64,000 bases of DNA from positions 1 through 64,000 of the forward strand of contig NZ_VUNS01000010.1 in NCBI RefSeq assembly GCF_009695545.1. The letters are read 5' to 3'. The notes under the pieces were generated by a model that saw only the letters and a list, made by a program, of their open reading frames with translations, did not search any database and was not told where the DNA came from. A program made the translations under genes and the position numbers. Positions within the stretch are counted from its first letter, which is position 1; every line of letters begins with the position of its first letter. Source of the stretch: Victivallis lenta. GTDB lineage: Bacteria > Verrucomicrobiota > Lentisphaeria > Victivallales > Victivallaceae. Below, one piece after another: positions 52,233 through 60,559 of this stretch.

Positions 52233-53252
52233 TCAGACCCGGTTTCCCGGCTGGGAGCGCGGCAGGACGAAAAGCCGGGTGTCCAGCTCCTGCAGCGTGA
52301 TTTCGCCGTTGCTGAAGCGGCGGCGGAATTCCGTCGGCGTGAGCCCGGCGTATTTGCGGAACTGGCGCGCGAAATAGTTGCTGTCCTCGAAGCCCACCCG
52401 GAACGCGATGTTCGTGATGTTTTCGGGGGTCGTCAGCAGCGGAGCCGCCATCTTCAGCCGGAGCCGGGTCAGGTACTCGACCGGAGAGACTCCCATCACC
52501 TCGGAGAAACGGTGGCGGAAATTGGAGGCGGACATCCCGGCGAGTTTCGCCATCTGCGGAACGTTGAACCCCTCCGGATACCGGCTGTTCAGCTGCTCGA
52601 CCACCCGGCTGATCCGGAACGAACTCTCGTCGCCGCGTCCGCCCTGCACCCGCGCCCGGCGGCAGATCGCGGTGAGCGCGCGCAGAAACGACGCCACCGC
52701 GGCGCTCTGGAATCCCGGTTCGAGTTCGTCAAGTTCCCGGCGGCACTCCTCGAGCATCAGCATGACGTTCGCCATCTCGGTCTCCGGCAGGAAGAGACAC
52801 GGCGAAACCGCGGCGGGGTCTCCCGCCGCGCCGAAGCTCCGGAACAGCGTCTGGAATCCCGGCAGCTCCTCAAGATCGAACCGGACCTGATTCAGCAGTT
52901 CCGGCCGGAAGAGGATGTTGAAGTGCGCGAATTCATGAATCGCCTGATAACGGTGGATGCTTCCCGGCGGCAGCAGGAAAACATTGCCGACCGTGACGGT
53001 CTCGAGCCTGCCGGTCCCGTTGTCGTTCCGGGCGGAGCCCCGGTACACGAGAACCAGCTCGTAGAAGTCGCAGTGGCGGTGAAAGGAGTCGTTCCGGGCG
53101 TAGGTATCCCAGCGGAACACCGCCAGCGGCAGGGAGTAGGAGACGATCTCCAGTTCATAAAAGCGGAAGTCGTAAAGTTTCTCCCCCCTCCATTCTTCAC
53201 CCGCCGGGTGCATATGGGGGTTGTTTTCATTGGCGATGTAAGGGCGCAGCAC
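52233..53252 (-). CDS. AraC-family transcriptional regulator
   Basis: A 339-residue regulator. The N-terminal cupin sensor (about 30-165) has FHRHCDFYELVLVYRGSA and NVFLLPPGSIHRY. The C-terminal AraC double helix-turn-helix (about 220-320) has FNVPQMAKLAGMSASNFRHRFSEVMGVSPVEYL and NITNIAFRVGFEDSNYFARQFRKYAGLTPTEFRRR in two helices. Typical of regulators of sugar operons. It is convergent with the GPH gene; upstream lies a broken hydrolase gene, which may have been its former target. Confidence 0.87.
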   Translation of the reverse strand: MLRPYIANENNPHMHPAGEEWRGEKLYDFRFYELEIVSYSLPLAVFRWDTYARNDSFHRHCDFYELVLVYRGSARNDNGTGRLETVTVGNVFLLPPGSIHRYQAIHEFAHFNILFRPELLNQVRFDLEELPGFQTLFRSFGAAGDPAAVSPCLFLPETEMANVMLMLEECRRELDELEPGFQSAAVASFLRALTAICRRARVQGGRGDESSFRISRVVEQLNSRYPEGFNVPQMAKLAGMSASNFRHRFSEVMGVSPVEYLTRLRLKMAAPLLTTPENITNIAFRVGFEDSNYFARQFRKYAGLTPTEFRRRFSNGEITLQELDTRLFVLPRSQPGNRV

Positions 53253-53340
53253 GGATATCCTCTTTCCTGTTTTTCAATGCTTATGATACACGCGGTTCCG
53301 CAATAAGTCAAACCGCAGCGTGCCGGAGAGCCGGCAAGCT

Positions 53341-53495
53341 TTATAATTCCACTCCGGAAAAGTAGAGAATGCCGGGAGAGGCGGAAAAGGTGAGCACGGA
53401 ATTTTCCGGCGACAGTTTCACTTCTCTGCCGAGATGATCATGCACGGCGGTGAGCCGGCCGCTTTTGATTTTCAGCAGAATAATTGCGCACGCAT
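53341..53495 (-). pseudogene. 3' remnant of a secreted hydrolase gene
   Basis: On the minus strand about 50 codons (CAIILLKIKSGRLTAVHDHLG..., ending in FSGVEL and stop at 53341-53343) read like the C-terminal beta domain of a cassette hydrolase. Going upstream the frame meets a stop near 53500 and no start. Codon use is of the resident GC-rich type, in contrast with the adjacent A+T-rich gene. I read it as the tail of a gene whose 5' part was lost when the 53650-57470 block arrived or by deletion. Confidence 0.55.
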
Positions 53496-53649
53496 ATCGT
53501 CAATAGCGGCGAAAATCCCCAAATAATCGCTTCGAGCGGAACGCCTGCGTCGAGAAATGTTTGTGGGCCGATCAACATAGATTTTTATATTGGCGAGGTA
53601 TGGTACTGGGGGAGCCGAAAATCCAGAAGTACCATACCTTCGATGATTA
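53496..53649. other. Junction sequence without recognised gene
   Basis: Lies between the truncated hydrolase tail and the end of the 1023-aa gene. A short plus-strand frame exists here but has no RBS or family. It contains GGTATGGTACTGG and AGTACCATACC (53599-53640), a small inverted repeat with GGTATGGTACT/AGTACCATACC arms. It may be a terminator-like or insertion scar element. Confidence 0.4.
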
Positions 53650-56600
53650 TCAACGTGAGAAAAGATTAACTTTCCACAATATCCGGCATTTGTCAGTGGA
53701 AGCCGGCATTTTCAACGTGACGAATTGTTGCGTGGTCTTGAATTTCAGTTCCGCACCCGACTCCAGAACCGCTTTTTTCAAGGCAAATCCTAGTGGCAGC
53801 GGGAAAGTGACCGATGTTTCCGGCTTGGCATACAACCATGCCGCGGTTCCGGCACCGTCCGCGCCGACCACGAAACTGAAGTCGTCCTGGGCCTGTATGT
53901 TCCCCCAGGCCTTGACCACGCCGGCCACGAAGTCCGTCCCCTTGGCGATGAATCCGTATGGCGCAATCAGGTTATTTCCGTCCTGCAGGGGTGCGGGACC
54001 CAGGTTGGCGGTGATTTCCACTGGTCCGTAGGCGGTTTTCACTACTCCGTCGTTGGTGTTTTCCCGGTATTCGCGGATGGTGTGTCTGCCCTTGGGAATG
54101 TATGACCTGCGGAGCATCACGCCTTCGTGTTCCTTGCCATAGAGATTCCAGTCGTGGCTGAAGGATTTAAGCGGGACTCCGGCGTAGGCGGCGCAGACGC
54201 TTTTCTGGACGCGATCCAGCCACTTCACCCACTCCAGGTTCTGCCGGTCGTCATATTTCTCCGTCCAGCCGTAATTGATCATGGAGAAGCCGAAGGCCAG
54301 CGAGAGCGACATCTGGTACATGTTGTCCACTGCGCCGCCCAGGTCATGCTGGGTGAAGATCACCTTGTCATGGGTCATGGCGGCGATCAGCGGATAGAAA
54401 TTCCAGACTGAGTTCGGCAAATCCTTGTGTATGGAGTCATACCAGTCCTCCGAGGGGATGATGCCGAAGGAGTGTCCGCAACCTAGAATTACACTGTCGA
54501 CCATCCCCCACCACAAGTCTTCCGATGACAGCGGGATTCGCCGTCCGTCGCGACGCACCGTCGAGGCAAGTCCCTCGATATATGCGGAGGGCGTTGGGGA
54601 CGCAGGATTGTAATCACGGATGGCCGTGCGGGAACAGACTTGGTCTTGGAACACAATGTCGGAGGGATAATCCTCAGTGAAGAGCCTGATCATTTCGTCG
54701 TTGGCCTTGCGGACTTCATCATGCCACATGGTGACCGTGGCTCCGCCGGATCCCCAGCTTTCGCTGATTGAACTGCCATCTGCTTTGGCTACCAGTGCGG
54801 CCTTCCCCACCCGTGCAAAGGTCGGACCGGGCGGGCACCACCAGGTGTTGTTGGTGTAAGGCATGAACAGTGAGCCTGAGGCATGTACCTCGTCGATGTA
54901 TCGCTTGAACTCCTCGGGACTGGCATAGCTTGGCTTCGGAGGCAGCAAATCAGGATAGCCGTGGTCATGGCCGTACCGGCAATACTGGAACAGGTGGAAG
55001 ATCCCCGGCTTGGGCAGCCGCTCCAGGGTCTTGAACTCGTCCTTGATATTCCTGGCGAAACAGCGATAGAGTACCGACGACTTCAATCTCTCCAGTTTTT
55101 CCGGCGGCATCTTGTCCGACAGCTTCCGGGCTATCTTGTTGTCGGCGCAGAAGGAGTTGCACGACTCCATGATGTTCTGTCCGAAGCGCAGCCGGACGAC
55201 GGGGCTTTGCCAGGTCGTCTCCTTGGCAATCATGAAATCAAACGGCCGCTCCAGGAATCCGCCATTTTCATTGCCGCCGATGGAATATTTGGACGGCGTG
55301 AAGATCTTGGTGAGGTCGTGCTTGCCGGCGAACGGCTCGTAGTCCATCGGCTGGACGCTGTAGATGGCCAACTCACGGCCTTTGAGCTTGAAGTGGAAGA
55401 AGTCGGCGAAGGCCGACGGCACCGGGCGGTCCCGCAGTTCCAGAAAGCGTCCGTCAAGCTGATACCAGAAGGGGTATCCGGCAGTTTCCAGCCACGATCC
55501 GCCGCCTCTGACATATCTCCTGATGGCATGACCGAATTGCGGCGGAGTCATGCCATTGGGCATGAGGCACATCTCGCCATAGGGATTGACGATCAGGGCG
55601 GTATCCGGGTTGTCCATTGCTGCGACCAGCTCGTCCTCGTTCTTGATCTCCAGGTAATTGCCGCCCATGCTCTTGAGTTTGTCGCACCATTCCGCCACAG
55701 TGGCCCAGGCCGCCCAGCCCATCGCCGGACCATTCTTGACACGGATCACCGCGATCGTGGAGCGGCCGTCGGCCTTCGCTTCTTCGGAGACCCGGCGCAT
55801 TGCGGCCAGAATCATGTTGAAAGCGACATCTTTTGCATTGGCGCCATTGGCGACCTTGGGCTTGTTGCCGGCGCCGCCGCCGACCCGAAAGAAATACCCC
55901 TTGCCACCCAGGCGGGAGGCTCCGAAGAACACCCCCTTGTCGGAGTCGCCGATGACAATCTCCGCCTGTCCGTCGGCGAAGGTCCGGTTGGCGGTCACCG
56001 GGACGCCGTCAATGGTCTTGGACAAATCTTCACCCAGCCAGTCGGCGGCATCCTTGCCGGGGCGCAGGTTGCTCGAGGCAAACGAACGATTATCCGAATT
56101 GCCATCGGAGCCGAAGATGGTGTGATATGCCGCGCCGCTGTGCATCCGCCCCTTGACATAGATGTTCCCGGACGAGTTGGAGGCGGTGCGATCCATGAAG
56201 AACTGCTTGTTCAGGGTCATGCCGACATTGCGCGGCCAGTCCAGATGCAGGGTGACGCCATCCACCGCCTGCGGCGAAAATGTCAATTTGCCGGGAAGCA
56301 TGAATTGGCCAATATCGTTTCCTTTGGGGGTAACTGCGGCACGAAAATCGATATAATCGTTCTGCGGCACAATTGTGACATCGACGTTGATTTTCTCCGA
56401 GTCAAAGGAAAATTGCACGCGGTCATCATTGATGGCATAGGACATCTTCTTTTTGCCGTCAGGCGAGTACTGGCTGGAATTTTCACTTCCAGCCACCCAC
56501 AGGCAGCCGCCATTCTCATTACTCAGGGAAATATCGGTTCCCCTGCTACTGATTTTCTTGATGCCGCCGTTGCGCTTTGACAACTGGATTTTATAATTAC

Positions 56601-56721
56601 TGTTGTCGATAACGATTTCTTGAGAATTTTCAGAGATTGTTGCTACCCCTGCCCAACTTATCCAAGGCAGTAAATATGTAACTATCAGCAAGCTGCAATT
56701 TATGTGAAAGAGAGATCTCAT
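53650..56721 (-). CDS. Very large secreted hydrolase-like protein (DUF6259-like, 1023 aa)
   Basis: Signal peptide (MRSLFHINCSLLIVTYLLPWISWA), then an N-terminal beta-sandwich (about 30-320; YKIQLSKRNGGIKKI opening, as in carbohydrate-active enzymes that bind along a galactose-mutarotase-like fold). A ThuA/amidotransferase-like segment (about 340-440) and a central barrel (about 560-880; FHLFQYCRYGHDHGYPD, DIVFQDQVCSR, IPLSSEDLWWG, ITHDK-like) follow, with a beta C-terminus. The barrel resembles DUF6259-type putative glycosidases; Asp in FQDQV and Glu in LSSEDLWW are candidate catalytic acids. ATG 56721 has AGGAAG 8 nt upstream. Cotranscribed with the pseudopilin 14 nt before it. The A+T-leaning codons suggest later acquisition. 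Confidence 0.65.
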   Translation of the reverse strand: MRSLFHINCSLLIVTYLLPWISWAGVATISENSQEIVIDNSNYKIQLSKRNGGIKKISSRGTDISLSNENGGCLWVAGSENSSQYSPDGKKKMSYAINDDRVQFSFDSEKINVDVTIVPQNDYIDFRAAVTPKGNDIGQFMLPGKLTFSPQAVDGVTLHLDWPRNVGMTLNKQFFMDRTASNSSGNIYVKGRMHSGAAYHTIFGSDGNSDNRSFASSNLRPGKDAADWLGEDLSKTIDGVPVTANRTFADGQAEIVIGDSDKGVFFGASRLGGKGYFFRVGGGAGNKPKVANGANAKDVAFNMILAAMRRVSEEAKADGRSTIAVIRVKNGPAMGWAAWATVAEWCDKLKSMGGNYLEIKNEDELVAAMDNPDTALIVNPYGEMCLMPNGMTPPQFGHAIRRYVRGGGSWLETAGYPFWYQLDGRFLELRDRPVPSAFADFFHFKLKGRELAIYSVQPMDYEPFAGKHDLTKIFTPSKYSIGGNENGGFLERPFDFMIAKETTWQSPVVRLRFGQNIMESCNSFCADNKIARKLSDKMPPEKLERLKSSVLYRCFARNIKDEFKTLERLPKPGIFHLFQYCRYGHDHGYPDLLPPKPSYASPEEFKRYIDEVHASGSLFMPYTNNTWWCPPGPTFARVGKAALVAKADGSSISESWGSGGATVTMWHDEVRKANDEMIRLFTEDYPSDIVFQDQVCSRTAIRDYNPASPTPSAYIEGLASTVRRDGRRIPLSSEDLWWGMVDSVILGCGHSFGIIPSEDWYDSIHKDLPNSVWNFYPLIAAMTHDKVIFTQHDLGGAVDNMYQMSLSLAFGFSMINYGWTEKYDDRQNLEWVKWLDRVQKSVCAAYAGVPLKSFSHDWNLYGKEHEGVMLRRSYIPKGRHTIREYRENTNDGVVKTAYGPVEITANLGPAPLQDGNNLIAPYGFIAKGTDFVAGVVKAWGNIQAQDDFSFVVGADGAGTAAWLYAKPETSVTFPLPLGFALKKAVLESGAELKFKTTQQFVTLKMPASTDKCRILWKVNLFSR

Positions 56722-56735
56722 CAGTATTTCTTCCT

Positions 56736-57470
56736 TTATTTGACTAACCTGAAGTAGTAATATTGTTTCCACGTCATCCAAGCTACATGTGTTCCTCCTC
56801 TGAATAGTTCCCTTTCCGTCATTGCATTTACATGTCCGTCAAGCCACGCAATATTAGCGTGCCTGTTATGTGGATAGCGGTATTTGTAAATTGCATAGCA
56901 ACCGCTATTTCCATCGTCTGTTCCACGCACAGCTAGCCATCCCCAGCCGCCTACAGCGCCGTCAAAAACCGTGACAGTCTGTGCCGGGGCATTTGCCTCG
57001 GTGAGGCGATGCCATTTGGTAATGGTGCCTTTGCATTCGTCGCTGCTGGTATTGCAGAGACCGCCGTTGTTATACGCGTAACTGCTTGTATAAGGGTTAT
57101 CAGAGGCCGGTAAAAATGTCGGACAGCCGAGTCTGGAAACTTTATAGGGAAAATAAGATGCCAGTGGCCCGTCATCTTTATCTCTCCCCCAAATGGTGTA
57201 TTTCATACTTTGGCCTACAGCCCAGGAACCAACCCATGGAGGCGCAATATAATCATTAAAATCACTGGCATACACTGCAAAACCTAGTCCCATCTGCTTG
57301 AGGTCGGAAGTGCATTGGGTGCTCTGCGCTGCCGCACGTGACTTATTCAATGCAGGCAACAACATTGCTGCCAAAATCGTGATAATCGCAATCACCACCA
57401 GAAGTTCAATCAGCGTAAAACGGTACAGCCTGCCGTCCGGCAGCGCAGTCGGTCTGGAATCCCTTTTCAT
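56736..57470 (-). CDS. Type II secretion-like pseudopilin (H-X9-DG family), cassette 7
   Basis: A 244-residue protein with leader [26 protein letters not shown], the helix through [13 protein letters not shown], and C-terminal [13 protein letters not shown]. Arg precedes the presumed cleavage site. GGGAGA lies before the ATG. Codons are clearly richer in A/T than in the other six pseudopilin genes. First gene of the two-gene operon with the 1023-aa hydrolase. Confidence 0.85.
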   Translation of the reverse strand: MKRDSRPTALPDGRLYRFTLIELLVVIAIITILAAMLLPALNKSRAAAQSTQCTSDLKQMGLGFAVYASDFNDYIAPPWVGSWAVGQSMKYTIWGRDKDDGPLASYFPYKVSRLGCPTFLPASDNPYTSSYAYNNGGLCNTSSDECKGTITKWHRLTEANAPAQTVTVFDGAVGGWGWLAVRGTDDGNSGCYAIYKYRYPHNRHANIAWLDGHVNAMTERELFRGGTHVAWMTWKQYYYFRLVK

Positions 57471-57513
57471 CGTCGTCTCCCTTGGTTTCGTGTTCCGGGT
57501 TGATCTATCCTAT

Positions 57514-57541
57514 ATTATAGTACAAAATGGACGATGTTGTC
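57514..57541 (-). promoter_or_regulatory. Promoter of cassette 7
   Basis: A perfect minus-strand TATAAT (57514-57519) with a weak -35 (CAGACA) 18 nt upstream, about 45 nt before the start codon. The flanking interval to 57607 has no gene. Confidence 0.45.
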
Positions 57542-57607
57542 TGTATTTTTCACTGCAATGTTAGCACAAAACGGCAAAAGCATGAAAACCGTGCGGATTC
57601 GCCTGTA

Positions 57608-57651
57608 AAAACTGCGGTCCGGCATGGAATCTTTCCATGCCGGACCGCAGC
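57608..57651 (-). terminator. Strong Rho-independent terminator of the Tat/AKR operon
   Basis: A perfect 18-bp stem (57613-57630 with 57634-57651) and 3-nt loop, followed on the minus strand by TTTTT (57608-57612). It lies 134 nt past the AKR stop codon; the interval 57652-57784 has no recognised gene. Confidence 0.88.
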
Positions 57652-57784
57652 AGGTGTGCGTGTGAGGCTGTCTGTTCCCTGACTGTTCCTGCGGCGAAAT
57701 TGCCGTCGGGAAGCGACGGCGTTCCGCCTTGCTTCCGGTTCGGCCGGATATATCCGGAATCCATCCGGCCGCCGGTTTGTTTTT

Positions 57785-59029
57785 CTATGCGATCTCCGCC
57801 GCGATCTTTTTCAATTGCGCAGGGATGTCGATTTTCTGCGGACAGTGCTTCACGCACCTGCCGCAGTTGACGCAGGCGGAGGCTCCAGAGTCTTCCGGAA
57901 TCGCATTGTAGTTGTTGAGGAACAGCCACTTGTTGCCGGTGATCTTATACTGATTGTAAAGGCCGAAGATTCTGGGAATCTCCACCCCGACCGGACACGG
58001 CATGCAGTAGCGGCAGGCCGTACAGGGGACCGCCAGGCGTTTCCGGTACGCCGCCAGCGCCAGATCCAGCGTTTTGCGTTCGCTGTCCGTCAGCGGTTTC
58101 AGCGGAGAGAAGGTTTTGAGGTTATCCTCCATGTGTTCCGGCAGCGTCATGCCGGAGAGAACGCACAGCACATTCGGCAGACTCGCCACATAGCGGAGCG
58201 CCCACGCCGCGTTGCTCGAACCGGGATCGGCAGTTTTCAGGATTTCCGTCGCATCCGGGGAAAGCGTCGCAAGCGAACCGCCGCGCAGCGGCTCCATCAC
58301 GATCACCGGGATTCCGGCTTTCGTCAGGATCTCATACTGTTCCCGCGAGCGGTACAGCTCCCAGTCGAGGTAATTAAGCTGGATCTGCGCGAAATCCCAC
58401 TCCTGCGCATCGACGATCTGCTGCAATACCTCCGGCGTGTCGTGGAAGGAAAAGCCGAGCTTGCGGATTTTGCCCTCCTTCTTCATCCGGGCGAGGAACT
58501 CACAGGCTTCATAGGTTTGCGCCAATTTCCAGTTCGCCGTATCGAGCGCGTGGAGCATGTAGAAATCGAAATAGTCGGTTTTGCACCGCGCAAGCTGTTC
58601 CCGGAAAATCTTTTCGATGTCTCCGGGATTCTTTGCGAACCACACCGGCATCTTGTCGGTCAGGTAATAGGAGTCGCGCGGATACGCCTGCAACAGCTCG
58701 CCGAGGCAGCGTTCGCTCAGTCCGTCATGATACATGTAAGCCGTGTCGAAGTAGTTGCAGCCCGCCTTCATCGCGCGGTCGATCATCTTTTTCACGGTGG
58801 CCTGGTCGATATCCGGTCTGTCCGGCGAAAGCCGCGGCAGCCGCATGCAGCCGAATCCGAGCAGCGGCACTGTAAGGGCGGTGTTTTTATAGCGGCGGCG
58901 GGTGACCTGCGCCCCTTCGGCCGCATCGGATGTTTTGTCGCCGTCGGCTCCGGCCCCCGCCGCAAGGCGGGTGACGGGTGCGAGCGCGGCAATGGTCAAC
59001 GCGCTTTTCAGAAATTCACGCCTGTTCAT
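57785..59029 (-). CDS. Tat-exported aldo/keto reductase with two [4Fe-4S] clusters (1)
   Basis: A 414-residue protein with a twin-arginine signal (MNRREFLKSALTIAALAPVTRLAAG). An aldo/keto reductase barrel (about 45-320) carries the tetrad Asp and Tyr in YFDTAYMYHDG, Lys in LTDKMPVW and His in YMLHALD. The C-terminus has a ferredoxin-like part with CTACRYCMPCP and CVNCGRCVKHCP, enough for two [4Fe-4S] clusters. The signal implies folding with its cofactors in the cytoplasm and export to the periplasm. It overlaps tatC by 14 nt. An electron donor may be the membrane polyferredoxin at 60560. The substrate is unknown. Confidence 0.85.
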   Translation of the reverse strand: MNRREFLKSALTIAALAPVTRLAAGAGADGDKTSDAAEGAQVTRRRYKNTALTVPLLGFGCMRLPRLSPDRPDIDQATVKKMIDRAMKAGCNYFDTAYMYHDGLSERCLGELLQAYPRDSYYLTDKMPVWFAKNPGDIEKIFREQLARCKTDYFDFYMLHALDTANWKLAQTYEACEFLARMKKEGKIRKLGFSFHDTPEVLQQIVDAQEWDFAQIQLNYLDWELYRSREQYEILTKAGIPVIVMEPLRGGSLATLSPDATEILKTADPGSSNAAWALRYVASLPNVLCVLSGMTLPEHMEDNLKTFSPLKPLTDSERKTLDLALAAYRKRLAVPCTACRYCMPCPVGVEIPRIFGLYNQYKITGNKWLFLNNYNAIPEDSGASACVNCGRCVKHCPQKIDIPAQLKKIAAEIA

Positions 59030-59750
59030 ATTCCTGTTCTCCTTTTCGTTTCATCTGTCCGGCGAGAAATAGGCCGAGTTCAAAGAGCAGCCAGGTCGGG
59101 ATGGCCAGCGCCACCTGGCTGACGATATCCGGCGGTGTCAGGATCGCGGCGAGGATCAGGATCGCCGTCATCACATACGGTCTTTTACGCTTCAGCGACT
59201 CTGTGGAAATCGCGTCGAAACGGACCGCCAGCAGCACTGCAATCGGCGCCTGGAACATGACGCCGAAGGCGAGCATCAGCCAGCCGGCGAGGTTCAGGAA
59301 GTTCGCCAGTCCGAGGATCGGCTGAAGCTCCGGCGTGGCGAAGCCTCCGGAAAAGTTCATCAGCATCGGCAGGATCACTCCCGTGCAGAACGCCACCCCG
59401 CCGAAGAATAAAACCGATGAAAAAACGATCCACCATCCGAGAACCCTCCGCTCCCCGTCGTAAAGCGCGGGGAGCAGGAAGCGCCAGAGCTGCAGCATGT
59501 TCCACGGATACGCCAGCGCCAGCGCCAGAATCAGCGCAAGTTTGAGCTGCACCCAGAACACCTCCATCGGCGCAAAGTAGTGCAGTTTGCCGGCCGATTC
59601 GGGAAAACACCACTGCGCCAGCGCATTGATGACATACGGCGACGCCAGATATCCGACCGGATACAGGAGTGCCGTAACCGTCACGCAGCGCAGAAGGGTG
59701 CGGCGCAATGCGTCCAGATGGGCGATCAGGGTGTTTTCGGAATCGTTCAT
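59016..59750 (-). CDS. tatC: Sec-independent protein translocase TatC
   Basis: A 244-residue membrane protein with six predicted helices and the TatC traits: LIAHLDALRRTLLRC at the cytoplasmic N-terminus, PMEVFWVQLKLALILALALAYPW in two helices, and FGVMFQAPIAVLLAV. It binds twin-arginine signals. It overlaps tatA by 4 nt upstream and its substrate AKR gene downstream, suggesting a locus-specific Tat translocon. Confidence 0.92.
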   Translation of the reverse strand: MNDSENTLIAHLDALRRTLLRCVTVTALLYPVGYLASPYVINALAQWCFPESAGKLHYFAPMEVFWVQLKLALILALALAYPWNMLQLWRFLLPALYDGERRVLGWWIVFSSVLFFGGVAFCTGVILPMLMNFSGGFATPELQPILGLANFLNLAGWLMLAFGVMFQAPIAVLLAVRFDAISTESLKRKRPYVMTAILILAAILTPPDIVSQVALAIPTWLLFELGLFLAGQMKRKGEQEYEQA

Positions 59751-59962
59751 GCCTGTTCTTTTTCCTGCTTTTCTTCCTTTGCCGCGGCTTTTTCCGCCGC
59801 GTTCATCAACTCCTGTCCTTCGGTGGACAAGGCGTTCTTCGCCTTTTTGAATTCATACGATGCGCGCCCCATCGCACGAGCCAGCTCCGGGATGCGCTTT
59901 GCGCCGAATACGATCAGGATAAAGAGCACGATCAGGATGATTTCCGTAAATCCGAGCGACAT
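59747..59962 (-). CDS. tatA: Twin-arginine translocase subunit TatA (1)
   Basis: A 71-residue protein: MSLGFTEIILIVLFILIVFGAKRIPELARAMGRASYEFKKA shows the short N-terminal membrane helix, hinge (FGAKRIPEL) and amphipathic helix of TatA, then a charged tail. AGGAGG precedes the ATG. A near twin lies at 62116. No TatB is visible. Confidence 0.93.
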   Translation of the reverse strand: MSLGFTEIILIVLFILIVFGAKRIPELARAMGRASYEFKKAKNALSTEGQELMNAAEKAAAKEEKQEKEQA

Positions 59963-59985
59963 GTTATACCTCCTGCGGTTTGTTT

Positions 59986-60489
59986 TCAGTTCCGGTTCTT
60001 TCTGAATGATTCGATTTTATTCTTCAGGGCGGCGAGGGCTTGTTCCGGATCGTCGATGCCGGCGACCGACTGCTCCAGCGGACAGAGCCCGTCGCGTTTC
60101 CGGTTCAAGATGCGCGGCACCGGCAGCGTGCAGCCGGAAGTGATGCCGTGCGCTTTCAGAAACTCCGCCGCATCCTCGCTCATGACTTCGCCGTGGACGT
60201 GCCGGGCTTTCCCGCAGATGGCGATTGCCGCGGCGGCGCGGCCGACGACTTTGTCGACGATCACGGCATCGGCCATATCGCCTTTCCGGGTTTCGTAGAT
60301 GGTCAGCAGCGGGCTGACGCCGCCGCCGCTCTCCTGCGCCAGAATCCGGCCGTCCTTCACCAGCACGCACTCGGCCCGGCCGTCCAGAATCATCCTCCGG
60401 GCGGCTTCGAGGCCGGGTTCCGGCGCGGAAGCGCAGCCGGCGAACACGCCGGACAGGATGAGCGCGATGGTCGAAAATACAAATTTCAC
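59986..60489 (-). CDS. DUF1893-containing lipoprotein
   Basis: A 167-residue protein beginning at GTG 60489 (GGAGGAAAG upstream) with a lipoprotein signal (LSGVFAGC, lipid-attached Cys19). Residues 28-135 form a DUF1893 domain (GRAECVLVKDGRILAQESGGGVSPLLTIYE, AVIVDKVVGRAAAAIAICGKARHVHGEVMSEDAAEFL), which resembles cytidine-deaminase-like or ligand-binding folds and is known from fermentative anaerobes. It lies between polyferredoxin and tatA; a role in the periplasmic redox chain is only inferred. Confidence 0.7.
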   Translation of the reverse strand: MKFVFSTIALILSGVFAGCASAPEPGLEAARRMILDGRAECVLVKDGRILAQESGGGVSPLLTIYETRKGDMADAVIVDKVVGRAAAAIAICGKARHVHGEVMSEDAAEFLKAHGITSGCTLPVPRILNRKRDGLCPLEQSVAGIDDPEQALAALKNKIESFRKNRN

Positions 60490-60559
60490 TTTTCTTTCCT
60501 CCGGTCGTTGGATGTTTTATTGCCCGGCAGCTTGTCGGCTGCTTCCCGATTGTTGTCCG

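Noticed and set aside
53484-53669. Short plus-strand frame beside the hydrolase remnant
   Set aside because: No RBS or recognisable protein, and it crosses the junction between the remnant and the 1023-aa gene; treated as scar sequence.
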